In this document: positions 7,819-15,026 of the stretch, piece after piece
Layout of the letters: each line of letters opens with the position of its first letter
How positions within the stretch are numbered: position 1 is the first letter of the stretch
Assembly: GCA_963755075.1 (NCBI GenBank)
Contig: CAVWKL010000089.1
Coordinates: 1-41,710 of the forward strand
Reading direction: 5' to 3'
DNA: 41,710 nucleotides
DNA from: Roseiarcus sp963755075
GTDB lineage: Bacteria > Pseudomonadota > Alphaproteobacteria > Rhizobiales > Beijerinckiaceae
Notes under the pieces: model-generated
The model's database searches: none
Told to the model about the DNA's origin: nothing
Seen by the model: only the letters and a program-made list of their open reading frames with translations
Position numbers and translations under genes: made by a program

Positions 7819-10224
7819 TCAAAGCCGCAACGTCGCGCCGGTCTTCTTGGCGACCTCGGCGACGATCTTGGCGACCACCGCCTCGATCTCGGCGTCGGTC
7901 AGCGTGCGCTCGCGCGGTTGCAACGTCACGGAAATCGCCACCGATTTGTGGCCCTCGGGCAATCCGGGGCCGCGATAGACGTCGAAGACGTCGGCCGCTG
8001 CGACGAGCCCGCGATCGGCGCCGAGCGCCGCCTTGAGGAGGTCGGCGGCCCGCGCGCTCTCCGCGACCACGAAGGCGAGATCGCGCTCGAGCGGCATGAA
8101 CTCGGAGCGCTCCAACCTGGCCTTGGCCTTGGTCGGCCGCGCCTTGAGGGCCGGAAGCGCGTCGAGAATGATCTCGAAGGCGACGATCGGCCCCTCCGCG
8201 TCGAGCGCCTCGCAGGCGTCCGGATGCAATTCGCCGAACCAGCCGGCCTGGTTCTTCGGCCCGAACTGCAGGCTCGCCGAGCGTCCGGGGTGCAGGAAGG
8301 CGGGGCCGCCGGGAACGACCTGCACGGCGTTCGCGGCGATGCCGAGCGCGCCGAGTAGGGCCAGCGCGTCGCTCTTGGCGTCGAACGCGTCCACGCCGCC
8401 GCCGCCCGACCAATGGCGCCCTTCGCCCCTCGCCCTCGCCATGCCGCGTCGCACCGAGGCGGCGGCGATGCGCTGATCGTTCTCGCCGTCGCCGAGGAAG
8501 ATCTGGCCGACCTCGAACAGCGCGACGTCCCGCAAGCCGCGCCGCGCGTTGCGTTCGCCCGCGGCGACGAGGCCGGGAACGAGGCTCGGGCGCATGTCGG
8601 AGAGATCGGCGGCGATCGGATTGGCGAGCGCCAGGGCGGGGCCGCCCCCGCCGAACAGCTCCGCCTTGGCTTTGGCGATGAACGACCAGGTCACGGCTTC
8701 GCGCAGGCCGAGGGCGGCGAGCGCGCGCTTGGCGAGGCGGGTGCGCTTTTGCGCTGGGGTGAGCACCGGCCGCGGCACGCCTTCGTCGAGCCGCGCCAGC
8801 GGCGCCGGGGGCACGCGGTCGAGGCCGACGATGCGCACGATCTGCTCGACGATGTCCGCCTTGCCGTCGATGTCGGGGCGCCAAGAGGGAACGATCGCCT
8901 TGCCGTTCTCGACGGCGAAGCCGAGGCGGGCGAGGATCGCTTCGCCCTCGCTTTGGGGGATGTCGAGGCCGATGAGGCGCTTGACTTCGCTATAGGGAAA
9001 CGCGATCGCGCGCTTCGGCGTCGTCGGATCGCCGGCGACGATCAGCCGCGAGGCTTCGCCGCCGCAGAGATCGACGACCATCCGCGTCGCAAGATCCGCG
9101 CCGGGGATGCAGAAGTCGGGGTCGACGCCGCGCTCGAAGCGATAGCGCGCGTCGGTGAGGATGGCGAGCTTGCGCCCGGTTTGCGCGATGTTGGCGGGGT
9201 TCCACAACGCGCTCTCGATCAGCACGTCGCGCGTCGCCTCGTCGCAGCCGGAATGTTCGCCGCCCATGACGCCGGCGATCGACTCGACGCCCCGCTCATC
9301 CGCGATGACCACCATCGATTGGTCGAGCGCGTAAGTCTTGCCGTCGAGCGCCAGCACGCTTTCGCCGGCGCGCGCGCGCCGGACATGCAGCGCGCCCTCG
9401 ACCTTGGCGGCGTCGAAGACGTGCAGCGGCCGGCCGCGATCGAAGGTGACGTAATTGGTGATGTCGACCAGCGCGTTGATCGGTCTGAGGCCGATCGCGC
9501 GCAGGCGCTTCTGCATCCATTCGGGCGAGGGGCCGTTCTTCACGCCGCGCACCAGGCGCAGCGCGAAGGCGGGGCAGAGATGGGCGTCGGCGGGGGAGAA
9601 ATCAAGTTTGACGCGGGTCGGGCACTCGAAGCTTCCGGCGACCGGCTGCGGCGCCGGGGTCTTTAGGGTTCCCAGGCCGGCCGCGGCGAGGTCGCGCGCG
9701 ATCCCCGAGACGCCCGTCGCGTCCGGGCGGTTCGGCGTCAGGGCGATGTCGATGACGGGATCGTCGAGGCCGGCGTAGGCCGCGTAAGCGACGCCGACCG
9801 GCGCGTCGTCGGGCAGATCGATGATGCCGTCGTGATCGTCGGAGAGTTGCAATTCGGCCGCCGAACAGAGCATGCCGTTGGATTCGACGCCGCGGATGAC
9901 GCCCTTGGCGAGGGTGAGGTTCTTGCCGGGTATGAAGGTCCCGACCGGCGAGAAGACGCTCCTCATGCCGGTGCGCGCGTTGGGCGCGCCGCAAACGACC
10001 TGCACGGGCGCGCCGCCCGCATCGACCATGCAGACGCGCAGGCGGTCGGCGTTGGGATGCGGCTTGGCTTCGATGACGCGCGCCACGACGAAGCCGCGGT
10101 ATTTCGCCGCCTGGTCCTCAACTCCCTCGACCTCCAGCCCGATGCGCGTCAGCGCCTCGACGATCTCGGCGAGCGAGGCCGAGGTTTCCAAGTGGTCTTT
10201 GAGCCAGGAGAGGGTGAGTTTCAT
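7819..10224 (-). CDS. pheT: phenylalanine--tRNA ligase beta subunit
   Basis: Forms the (alpha-beta)2 enzyme with PheS that charges tRNA-Phe. The 801 aa match the usual bacterial length. The N-terminal MKLTLSWLKDHLETSASLAEIVEALTRIG and the EMAPII-like tRNA-binding domain (about residues 40-150, with VCGAPNARTGM) are intact. B3/B4 and B5 regions follow (RPINALVDITNYVTFDRGRP; SEGEAILARLGF). The C-terminal FDX-ACB anticodon-binding domain is present (SEFMPLERDLAFVV through REARTLTDAEIEA-like sequence). No frame break. It is normally adjacent to pheS, but here about 1.2 kb carrying a membrane protein and a toxin-antitoxin pair lies between them. Confidence 0.97.
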   Translation of the reverse strand: MKLTLSWLKDHLETSASLAEIVEALTRIGLEVEGVEDQAAKYRGFVVARVIEAKPHPNADRLRVCMVDAGGAPVQVVCGAPNARTGMRSVFSPVGTFIPGKNLTLAKGVIRGVESNGMLCSAAELQLSDDHDGIIDLPDDAPVGVAYAAYAGLDDPVIDIALTPNRPDATGVSGIARDLAAAGLGTLKTPAPQPVAGSFECPTRVKLDFSPADAHLCPAFALRLVRGVKNGPSPEWMQKRLRAIGLRPINALVDITNYVTFDRGRPLHVFDAAKVEGALHVRRARAGESVLALDGKTYALDQSMVVIADERGVESIAGVMGGEHSGCDEATRDVLIESALWNPANIAQTGRKLAILTDARYRFERGVDPDFCIPGADLATRMVVDLCGGEASRLIVAGDPTTPKRAIAFPYSEVKRLIGLDIPQSEGEAILARLGFAVENGKAIVPSWRPDIDGKADIVEQIVRIVGLDRVPPAPLARLDEGVPRPVLTPAQKRTRLAKRALAALGLREAVTWSFIAKAKAELFGGGGPALALANPIAADLSDMRPSLVPGLVAAGERNARRGLRDVALFEVGQIFLGDGENDQRIAAASVRRGMARARGEGRHWSGGGGVDAFDAKSDALALLGALGIAANAVQVVPGGPAFLHPGRSASLQFGPKNQAGWFGELHPDACEALDAEGPIVAFEIILDALPALKARPTKAKARLERSEFMPLERDLAFVVAESARAADLLKAALGADRGLVAAADVFDVYRGPGLPEGHKSVAISVTLQPRERTLTDAEIEAVVAKIVAEVAKKTGATLRL

Positions 10225-10254
10225 CGCTTCGCCGAATCGAATGCCCCTCGAACG

Positions 10255-10533
10255 TCACTTCTTCCATGCGCGTTCGAGCGCCTTGTAAATCTCGTCGTCC
10301 TTACGCTTGCCGATCAGGCGGATTTGGACCACATCCGCCTCGACGGCGAAGATGATACGAAACTCTCCCGATTTCAGTCGGCGCATCGGTGCATAGCCCC
10401 TCAGGGCTTCCGAGGGCAAGGCGGTCGGATCGGCTCCGAGCTGTCGCAGTTTTTCCGAGATCTGCCGCGCTGGTTTGGCCGCGAGGGTCTTCAGGAACTC
10501 CGAGGCCTGCCTCGACAGGTCAATCCTTGGCAT
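10255..10533 (-). CDS. RelE/ParE-superfamily toxin
   Basis: A 92-aa basic protein. The C-terminal half (MRRLKSGEFRIIFAVEADVV, then IRLIGKRKDDEIYK) is the conserved beta-sheet core of RelE/ParE toxins, with the usual Arg-rich strand and the terminal GKR..DEIYK segment. Family members cut mRNA at the ribosome (RelE) or inhibit gyrase (ParE); the sequence alone does not decide which. Its ATG lies inside the end of the antitoxin gene (14-base overlap, 10520-10533), the usual arrangement for translational coupling. The pair lies within the pheS-pheT interval, so it may be co-transcribed with pheT. Confidence 0.88.
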   Translation of the reverse strand: MPRIDLSRQASEFLKTLAAKPARQISEKLRQLGADPTALPSEALRGYAPMRRLKSGEFRIIFAVEADVVQIRLIGKRKDDEIYKALERAWKK

Positions 10534-10756
10534 GGATCAGGTTGTCGAGGAGCTTCTCGCTATCCTTTGCGCCGAGGTAACCTTCGTTATGCGCTCTTAG
10601 CGCTCGCTCGCCCCAGATCGTGTCTTCCAGATCCTCAATCGACAGAAAGACGCCGACCGGGCGATCGTTCTTGGTTACGACCACGGGCTCGCGACGCGCC
10701 ATGTCGAGGAACTTCCCGAAGGCGCTTTTCGCCGCAGCGGCGGTGATGGTTTTCAT
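10520..10756 (-). CDS. Phd/YefM-type antitoxin
   Basis: A 78-aa protein starting MKTITAAAAKSAFGKFLDMA, the DNA-binding N-terminus of the Phd/YefM family, with the typical PVVVTKNDRPVGVFLSIEDLE strand-turn-helix. The C-terminal part (ALRAHNEGYLGAKDSEKLLDNL) should wrap and neutralise the toxin encoded just downstream. Family members repress their own operon; a tandem 9-bp repeat sits upstream at 10787-10804. GGAGATCC lies just before the ATG as ribosome site. Confidence 0.88.
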   Translation of the reverse strand: MKTITAAAAKSAFGKFLDMARREPVVVTKNDRPVGVFLSIEDLEDTIWGERALRAHNEGYLGAKDSEKLLDNLIHAKD

Positions 10757-10786
10757 CAGGATCTCCGTTCGCCCGATTTAACCAGT

Positions 10787-10804
10787 TTAGGCCAATTAGG
10801 CAAT
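10787..10804. promoter_or_regulatory. tandem 9-bp repeat, candidate antitoxin operator
   Basis: TTAGGCCAA (10787-10795) is followed directly by TTAGGCAAT (10796-10804), two nearly identical 9-mers 31 bases upstream of the antitoxin ATG in an AT-richer patch. Phd/YefM antitoxins bind short repeated sites of this kind to autoregulate. No well-spaced -35/-10 pair could be fixed. The role is inferred from position. Confidence 0.4.
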
Positions 10805-10921
10805 TCAAGCGCTCAGCTGCGCCAAGGACCGCGACGGCGGCGCGTTTGTGAGACCAATTCGGCCGCCGGCCATTCCGAAGCATCTCACGCGTCGCTCCGC
10901 CCGGTCGGCAAACAATGGGGC

Positions 10922-11362
10922 CTATACCCCGTCCCGACGCATACGGAAAAAAACATTCTTCATCTTTGGAGCTTCCTCTAGCGACAGCTCGCGGCGCAAA
11001 CTCGCTCGCAGTTCATTAAGCAGGTCGACTACAGCGGAGCTATTATTGTTGCTCAATTCTCTCGCAACTTGGTTGGCAATTTCAATTTCTCGCCTCGTGC
11101 CGAGCAGTGTGATCCGAGCGACCGCATCGTCCATTCCGTCATAAGCGTCGCTTCGAACGCCGGGTCCGGAATGCTCCGGAATAAGCGACGCGTGCTCGAT
11201 TTTCCGCCAGCATTCGATGAGATGTCCGATCCGAAGCTCCGCGAGCCGTTTCTCAGTTTCGCGTCGTCTGGTCATGAAATGATTGGCGAACGCCACGACC
11301 AGACCGCCTATGATCGAGGCCAGCAGAGGAGCGAGAACTTGTCCAGAGTCCCATAGCTGCAC
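10922..11362 (-). CDS. membrane-anchored protein of unknown function
   Basis: A 146-aa protein from a GTG at 11362 (VQLWDSGQVLAPLL); no ATG is available before the membrane segment. One transmembrane helix lies near the N-terminus (about residues 9-28, VLAPLLASIIGGLVVAFANH). Then comes a charged, largely helical cytoplasmic region (MTRRRETEKRLAELRIGH..., later ELRASLRRELSLEE) ending in a basic tail. I recognise no domain. The DNA is visibly less GC-rich than the flanking pheS and pheT, with TTATTATTG and CAATTTCAATTTC runs, which suggests transfer together with the toxin-antitoxin pair. It lies 29 bases after the pheS stop on the same strand. The start is uncertain, the reading frame itself fairly sure. 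Confidence 0.55.
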   Translation of the reverse strand: MQLWDSGQVLAPLLASIIGGLVVAFANHFMTRRRETEKRLAELRIGHLIECWRKIEHASLIPEHSGPGVRSDAYDGMDDAVARITLLGTRREIEIANQVARELSNNNSSAVVDLLNELRASLRRELSLEEAPKMKNVFFRMRRDGV

Positions 11363-11391
11363 TGTTCCGGCCTGGTGAAACGATTGAACTC

Positions 11392-12474
11392 TTACCCGCT
11401 CAATCCTCCCGCCAGCGTCGGCGCGTCGAGCGGCTTGAAGCCGTAGTGATCGATCCAGCGCAAATCGGCGTCGAAGAAGTCGCGCAGGTCCGGCAGGCCG
11501 TATTTCAGCATCGCGATGCGATCGATGCCGAGGCCCCAGGCGAAGCCTTGATGGACCTCCGGATCGATGCCGCAATTTCTCAGCACGTTGGCGTGCACCA
11601 TGCCGCAACCGAGGATCTCGAGCCAGTCCTCGCCCTCGCCGAAGCGGATTTCGCCGGCCGAGCGCCGGCACTGGATGTCGACCTCCATCGAGGGCGAGGT
11701 GAAGGGGAAAAAACTCGGCCGGAAGCGCATGCCGACGCGGGGCACCTCGAAGAACGCCTTGCAGAACTCCTCGAGCACCCACTTGAGATTGGCGAGGGTC
11801 GAAGAGGCGTCGACGACAAGCCCCTCCACCTGGTGGAACATCGGCGTGTGGGTCTGGTCGGCGTCGCAACGGTAAGTGCGCCCTGGGCAGATGACGCGGA
11901 TCGGCGGCTTTTGGGCGAGCATCGTGCGCACCTGCACCGGGCTGGTGTGGGTGCGCAGCAGCTTCCGCTCGCCGTTGGCGTCGGGGGCGAAGAAGAAGGT
12001 GTCGTGCATTTCGCGCGCCGGGTGGCCGGGCGGAAAGTTGAGCTTGGTGAAGTTGTAGTCGTCGCTCTCGATGTCCGGGCCTTCGGCGATCGAGAAGCCC
12101 ATGTCGGCGAAGATCGCAGTGATTTCGTCGACGACCTGGCTGATCGGGTGGATGCGCCCGCGCTCGATGCCGGCGCGGGGCGTCGGCAGCGTCATGTCGA
12201 GCGCCTCGCGCGCGAGCTGCAAGCGCTGCGCCGCCGCCTTCAGCACTGCCCGGCGCTCGGCCAGCGCCTCGGCGACTTGATCCTTGAGCGCGTTGACCGC
12301 GGCGCCGGCGCTTCGGCGCTCGTCGGGCGACATCGTCCCCAAAGTGGCGAGCAGGGCGGAAATCGATCCCTTCTTGCCCAACGCCGCGACGCGCACCGCT
12401 TCCAGTTCGGCTTCGTCGGACGCCGCGGCGATGGCGGCGAGGGTTTGCTGTCGCAGAACGATAGTGTCGGTCAT
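11392..12474 (-). CDS. pheS: phenylalanine--tRNA ligase alpha subunit
   Basis: Catalytic subunit of PheRS. I chose the ATG at 12474 (MTDTIVLRQQTLAAIAAA), giving 360 aa, the family length; the upstream ATG at 12537 would run through a palindromic spacer and overlap rplT. The N-terminal coiled coil (tRNA contact) is followed by the class II core: HPISQVVDEITAIFADMGF, THTSPVQVRTM, motif 2 around RVICPGRTYRCDADQTHTP and motif 3 GLGIDRIAMLKYGLPDLRDF. It follows rplT in the rpmI-rplT-pheS order typical of many bacteria. The spacer 12475-12533 contains a short palindromic stretch similar to the repeat at 4909-5019. Confidence 0.97.
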   Translation of the reverse strand: MTDTIVLRQQTLAAIAAASDEAELEAVRVAALGKKGSISALLATLGTMSPDERRSAGAAVNALKDQVAEALAERRAVLKAAAQRLQLAREALDMTLPTPRAGIERGRIHPISQVVDEITAIFADMGFSIAEGPDIESDDYNFTKLNFPPGHPAREMHDTFFFAPDANGERKLLRTHTSPVQVRTMLAQKPPIRVICPGRTYRCDADQTHTPMFHQVEGLVVDASSTLANLKWVLEEFCKAFFEVPRVGMRFRPSFFPFTSPSMEVDIQCRRSAGEIRFGEGEDWLEILGCGMVHANVLRNCGIDPEVHQGFAWGLGIDRIAMLKYGLPDLRDFFDADLRWIDHYGFKPLDAPTLAGGLSG

Positions 12475-12533
12475 GGCGGGGGCCTGTCGGGAAAGCGGCG
12501 CCCCTTCCTCCGCTTGGGGGGAAGGGGAATGGC

Positions 12534-12899
12534 TCACGCCGCCTTGGGGAGATGCCCCTTGGCCTTTTCGACGATCGCGGCGAAGGCCGCCGGCTCGCTG
12601 ATGGCGAGGTCGGAAAGCACTTTGCGGTCGACTTCGACGCCGGCGGTGATGAGGCCGGAAATGAAGCGGCTATAGGTCAGGCCATGCTCGCGCACCGCCG
12701 CGTTGATCCGCTGGATCCACAGCGCGCGGAATTCGCGCTTGCGGTTCTTGCGGTCGCGATACGCATATTGCATCGCCTTTTCGACCGCCTGCTTGCCAGC
12801 GCGGATGGTGTTCTTGCGGCGGCCGAAATAGCCTTTGGCGGCGCGCAGGATTTTCTTGTGCTTGGCGTGGCTGGTTACGCCGCGTTTGACGCGTGACAT
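12534..12899 (-). CDS. rplT: 50S ribosomal protein L20
   Basis: A 121-aa, very basic protein starting MSRVKRGVTSHAKHKKILRAAKGYFGRRKN, the invariant L20 opening; it binds 23S rRNA early in 50S assembly. The YAYRDRKNRKREFRALWIQRINAA segment is also conserved. It follows rpmI by 30 bases and precedes pheS in one transcript. In other bacteria L20 represses its own operon through the leader mRNA; an attenuator-like hairpin stands upstream of rpmI here. Confidence 0.98.
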   Translation of the reverse strand: MSRVKRGVTSHAKHKKILRAAKGYFGRRKNTIRAGKQAVEKAMQYAYRDRKNRKREFRALWIQRINAAVREHGLTYSRFISGLITAGVEVDRKVLSDLAISEPAAFAAIVEKAKGHLPKAA

Positions 12900-12929
12900 C
12901 GGTGTTCTCCGGGAATTTCAGGGCAGGGG

Positions 12930-13130
12930 TCAGCCGTTGGGCAAGAAGAATTTCTTGACCTTTTCGCCATCGGTCTTGAACAGGATCGCCGTGCCCCGCA
13001 GATTGCGGATCTGCTTGGTCGTGCGCTTGATCATGCCGTGTTGCTTGCCCGCCTGGGCGTAGACGACTTTGCCGGTTCCCGTGATCTTGAAGCGCTTTTT
13101 CGCGCCCGATTTCGTCTTCAACTTGGGCAT
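12930..13130 (-). CDS. rpmI: 50S ribosomal protein L35
   Basis: A 66-aa basic protein (MPKLKTKSGAKKRFKITGTG...) with the full L35 signature, a component of the large subunit. GGAGA lies 5 bases before the ATG. It is the first gene of the run toward rplT and pheS. infC, which often precedes it, is not adjacent: the next gene upstream points the other way. Confidence 0.98.
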   Translation of the reverse strand: MPKLKTKSGAKKRFKITGTGKVVYAQAGKQHGMIKRTTKQIRNLRGTAILFKTDGEKVKKFFLPNG

Positions 13131-13202
13131 TTGGCTCTCCTGGGCTTGCCGCCCTTTTTGAGTTTGGCGGACCGGATCGGCCCGTTCGCGTCGGAATGAG
13201 CG

Positions 13203-13239
13203 AAAAAACCGCCACGGCAGCCCTAACGGCCGGGCGGTT
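13203..13239 (-). terminator. attenuator-like intrinsic terminator in the rpmI leader
   Basis: On the minus strand AACCGCC-CGGC pairs with GCCG-T-GGCGGTT (11 bp with one bulged T, 10-nt loop), followed at once by six T (13208-13203). It ends about 70 bases upstream of the rpmI ATG, and no minus-strand gene lies before it within the divergent interval. That placement fits a leader attenuator for the rpmI-rplT-pheS transcript better than an end-of-operon terminator. L20 leaders with terminators are known in Bacillus; here it is inference. Confidence 0.6.
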
Positions 13240-13353
13240 CGGTTGGAAGCGCGCTTTTAGGGGAAAGGGGCGGCGGGCGCAAGAGCTTGGTCAGACGCCG
13301 CGCCCAAGACCCGATGCCGACGCGCGGGATCGTTCGGCGCCCCCGCGTCGCCC

Positions 13354-13382
13354 TTGATCGTCGCGTTGCGACGCAGCATAAA
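13354..13382 (+). promoter_or_regulatory. candidate sigma-70 promoter of the carbonic anhydrase gene
   Basis: TTGATC (13354-13359) and CATAAA (13377-13382) are separated by 17 bases. The spacer holds a small palindrome, GTCGC-gtt-GCGAC (13360-13372), that could be a regulator site. It lies about 40 bases before the gene start at 13423. Confidence 0.4.
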
Positions 13383-13422
13383 GCTCGTCGCGCTCGGCAA
13401 AACCTCTTTTCCGGAAGGTTCC

Positions 13423-14025
13423 ATGGACCCACTCCTCGAAGGCTACCGCCGCTTTCGCGCCGAAGTCTGGCCCGCCGAGCGCGCCCGCTACGAGGCGCTG
13501 GCGCATTGGGGCCAGAGCCCGGAGACGATGGTTGTCGCTTGCTCCGATTCGCGCGTCGATCCGCAGACGATCTTCGGCGCCGTGCCGGGCGAAATGTTCG
13601 TGCTGCGCAACATCGCCGGCCTGGTGCCGCCCTACCAGCCGGACGCTCGCTATCACGGCACCAGCGCGGCCATCGAGTTCGGCGTGCGGGTGCTGAAGGT
13701 TTCGCGGCTCGTCGTGCTCGGCCACGCGCAATGCGGCGGCGTGCGCGCGATGGCGCTGGGCGCGCCAGAGGCGGCGCGCGACTTCGTCGCCTCCTGGGTC
13801 GAGATCGCCAGGCCGGCGTTGAGCGCCGAAGGCGGCGACGCAGCGGGGCGGCTCGAAGAGACCGAGGCCGCGGTGGTGCGCCTGTCGCTCGCCAATCTGA
13901 TGACCTTTCCCTGGGTGGCCGAAGCGGCGGCGGCCGGCCGTCTTTCGCTTCACGGCTTCCGCTTCGATATTCACACCGGCGTGCTGTCGCGGGTCGAGCC
14001 GGACGGCGTCTCGCCGGTCGAATGA
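13423..14025 (+). CDS. beta-class carbonic anhydrase
   Basis: Interconverts CO2 and bicarbonate, supplying bicarbonate to carboxylases and helping pH balance. The 200-aa protein carries the zinc ligands in CSDSRVDP and GHAQCGG, the Asp/Arg pair of the active site in the first motif, and the conserved LRNIAGLVPPY and HGTSAAIEFGV segments. I chose ATG at 13423 with GGAAGG 5-10 bases upstream. The C-terminal GFRFDIHTGVLSRVE strand is normal for the family. Cytoplasmic, no signal peptide. Next gene downstream on the same strand is an RMD1-family protein. Confidence 0.93.
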   Translation: MDPLLEGYRRFRAEVWPAERARYEALAHWGQSPETMVVACSDSRVDPQTIFGAVPGEMFVLRNIAGLVPPYQPDARYHGTSAAIEFGVRVLKVSRLVVLGHAQCGGVRAMALGAPEAARDFVASWVEIARPALSAEGGDAAGRLEETEAAVVRLSLANLMTFPWVAEAAAAGRLSLHGFRFDIHTGVLSRVEPDGVSPVE

Positions 14026-14083
14026 GCGGTCCGGCGCGGGCGCGCGGCTGGCGTCGCCCGGTCCGCCGGCGTAGATTGCGCGC

Positions 14084-14908
14084 ATGAACGAAGCCGCGCC
14101 CGCGCGCCCCTCGGAAACGCCGACCCGCCTCACGGCCCGCGCGCTCATCGTCGGCGAACGCATCGACACCGCGGGGCTCGAGCGGCCGGACATGATTTCG
14201 TCGCTGCCGCTCGCCTTTCGCGTCGGCCCGACCGGCATGGTGGCGCTGTTCCGCTTCGGCGTCGCCGTCATGGTCGGCCTGACGCCGCTCGAAGAGGAGG
14301 ACACGCTCACCCGACTGAAAACCCGCGCCACCGGCGTGCGGGCGCGCGGCGACGACGAGACCGCGGTGTTCGAAATCGCGCCGGAGGGCGAGGACCAGGT
14401 CGAGGCGGGCGGCGCCATAAGGATCAAGAACCTTTCGCCGCAGCGTTTTCTCGTCATCGCCGACGCGCTCGCCAAGACGGTGGCGCTGGCCCGCGACGAG
14501 CGCGAGGTCAACGCCGTTTTCGACGTTATCGAGCCCTTCGCGGCCCAACTCGCCCGCACGGGCCGGCCGCCGTTCCGCCGCAAGGCGATGCTGCGCCTGA
14601 TCGGCCAGGCGCTGCTCGCCCAGCACCGCGTCTCTGGCCGCGTCGCGGTGGAGGAAAAGCCCGACGTGCTGTGGGACCGCCCCGACCTCGAACGCCTCTA
14701 CGCGCGCCTCGAGGACGAATACGAATTGAAAGAGCGCGCCGGCGCCCTGAAACGCAAGCTCGACGTCATCGTCGAGACCGCCCACGCCTTGACCGATATC
14801 ATCGACGCCGACCGCGCCACGCGCCTGGAAGCGACGATCGTCGTGCTGATCGTCGCCGAGCTGATCGCGTCGGTGATCCAGATTTACATGGCGTCGCACG
14901 GAAGGTGA
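14084..14908 (+). CDS. RMD1-family protein (DUF155), membrane-anchored
   Basis: A 274-aa protein of the RMD1/DUF155 family, the bacterial relatives of yeast Rmd1 and human mitochondrial RMND1; its biochemical role in bacteria is unknown. Recognisable parts are the N-terminal TARALIVGERIDTAGLER, the core FRVGPTGMVALFRFGVAVMVGL and the C-terminal coiled segment ERLYARLEDEYELKERAGALK. It ends with a single hydrophobic helix (TIVVLIVAELIASVIQIYMA) that should anchor it by its C-terminus. It starts 58 bases after the carbonic anhydrase and may share its transcript. Confidence 0.88.
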   Translation: MNEAAPARPSETPTRLTARALIVGERIDTAGLERPDMISSLPLAFRVGPTGMVALFRFGVAVMVGLTPLEEEDTLTRLKTRATGVRARGDDETAVFEIAPEGEDQVEAGGAIRIKNLSPQRFLVIADALAKTVALARDEREVNAVFDVIEPFAAQLARTGRPPFRRKAMLRLIGQALLAQHRVSGRVAVEEKPDVLWDRPDLERLYARLEDEYELKERAGALKRKLDVIVETAHALTDIIDADRATRLEATIVVLIVAELIASVIQIYMASHGR

Positions 14909-14913
14909 GGGGC

Positions 14914-14942
14914 GGGAGCGGCGGTCAAGCGCCGAAGCTCCC
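14914..14942. terminator. weak hairpin after the RMD1-family gene
   Basis: GGGAGC-GGCG pairs with CGCC-gaa-GCTCCC (10 bp with a 3-nt bulge, 6-nt loop) 6 bases after the stop codon. No T-run follows, so termination is uncertain. Confidence 0.3.
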
Positions 14943-15026
14943 GACGTCGCGGCGTCGCGCCGCGCGCATCGGCGCGATAAGGTTGCCGCAGCACGCGATT
15001 CGTCGACCCGCCAACCCAGTCCGCCC

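Noticed and set aside
8413..9666. 417-aa plus-strand open frame
   Set aside because: Shadow of pheT, which is complete and conserved.
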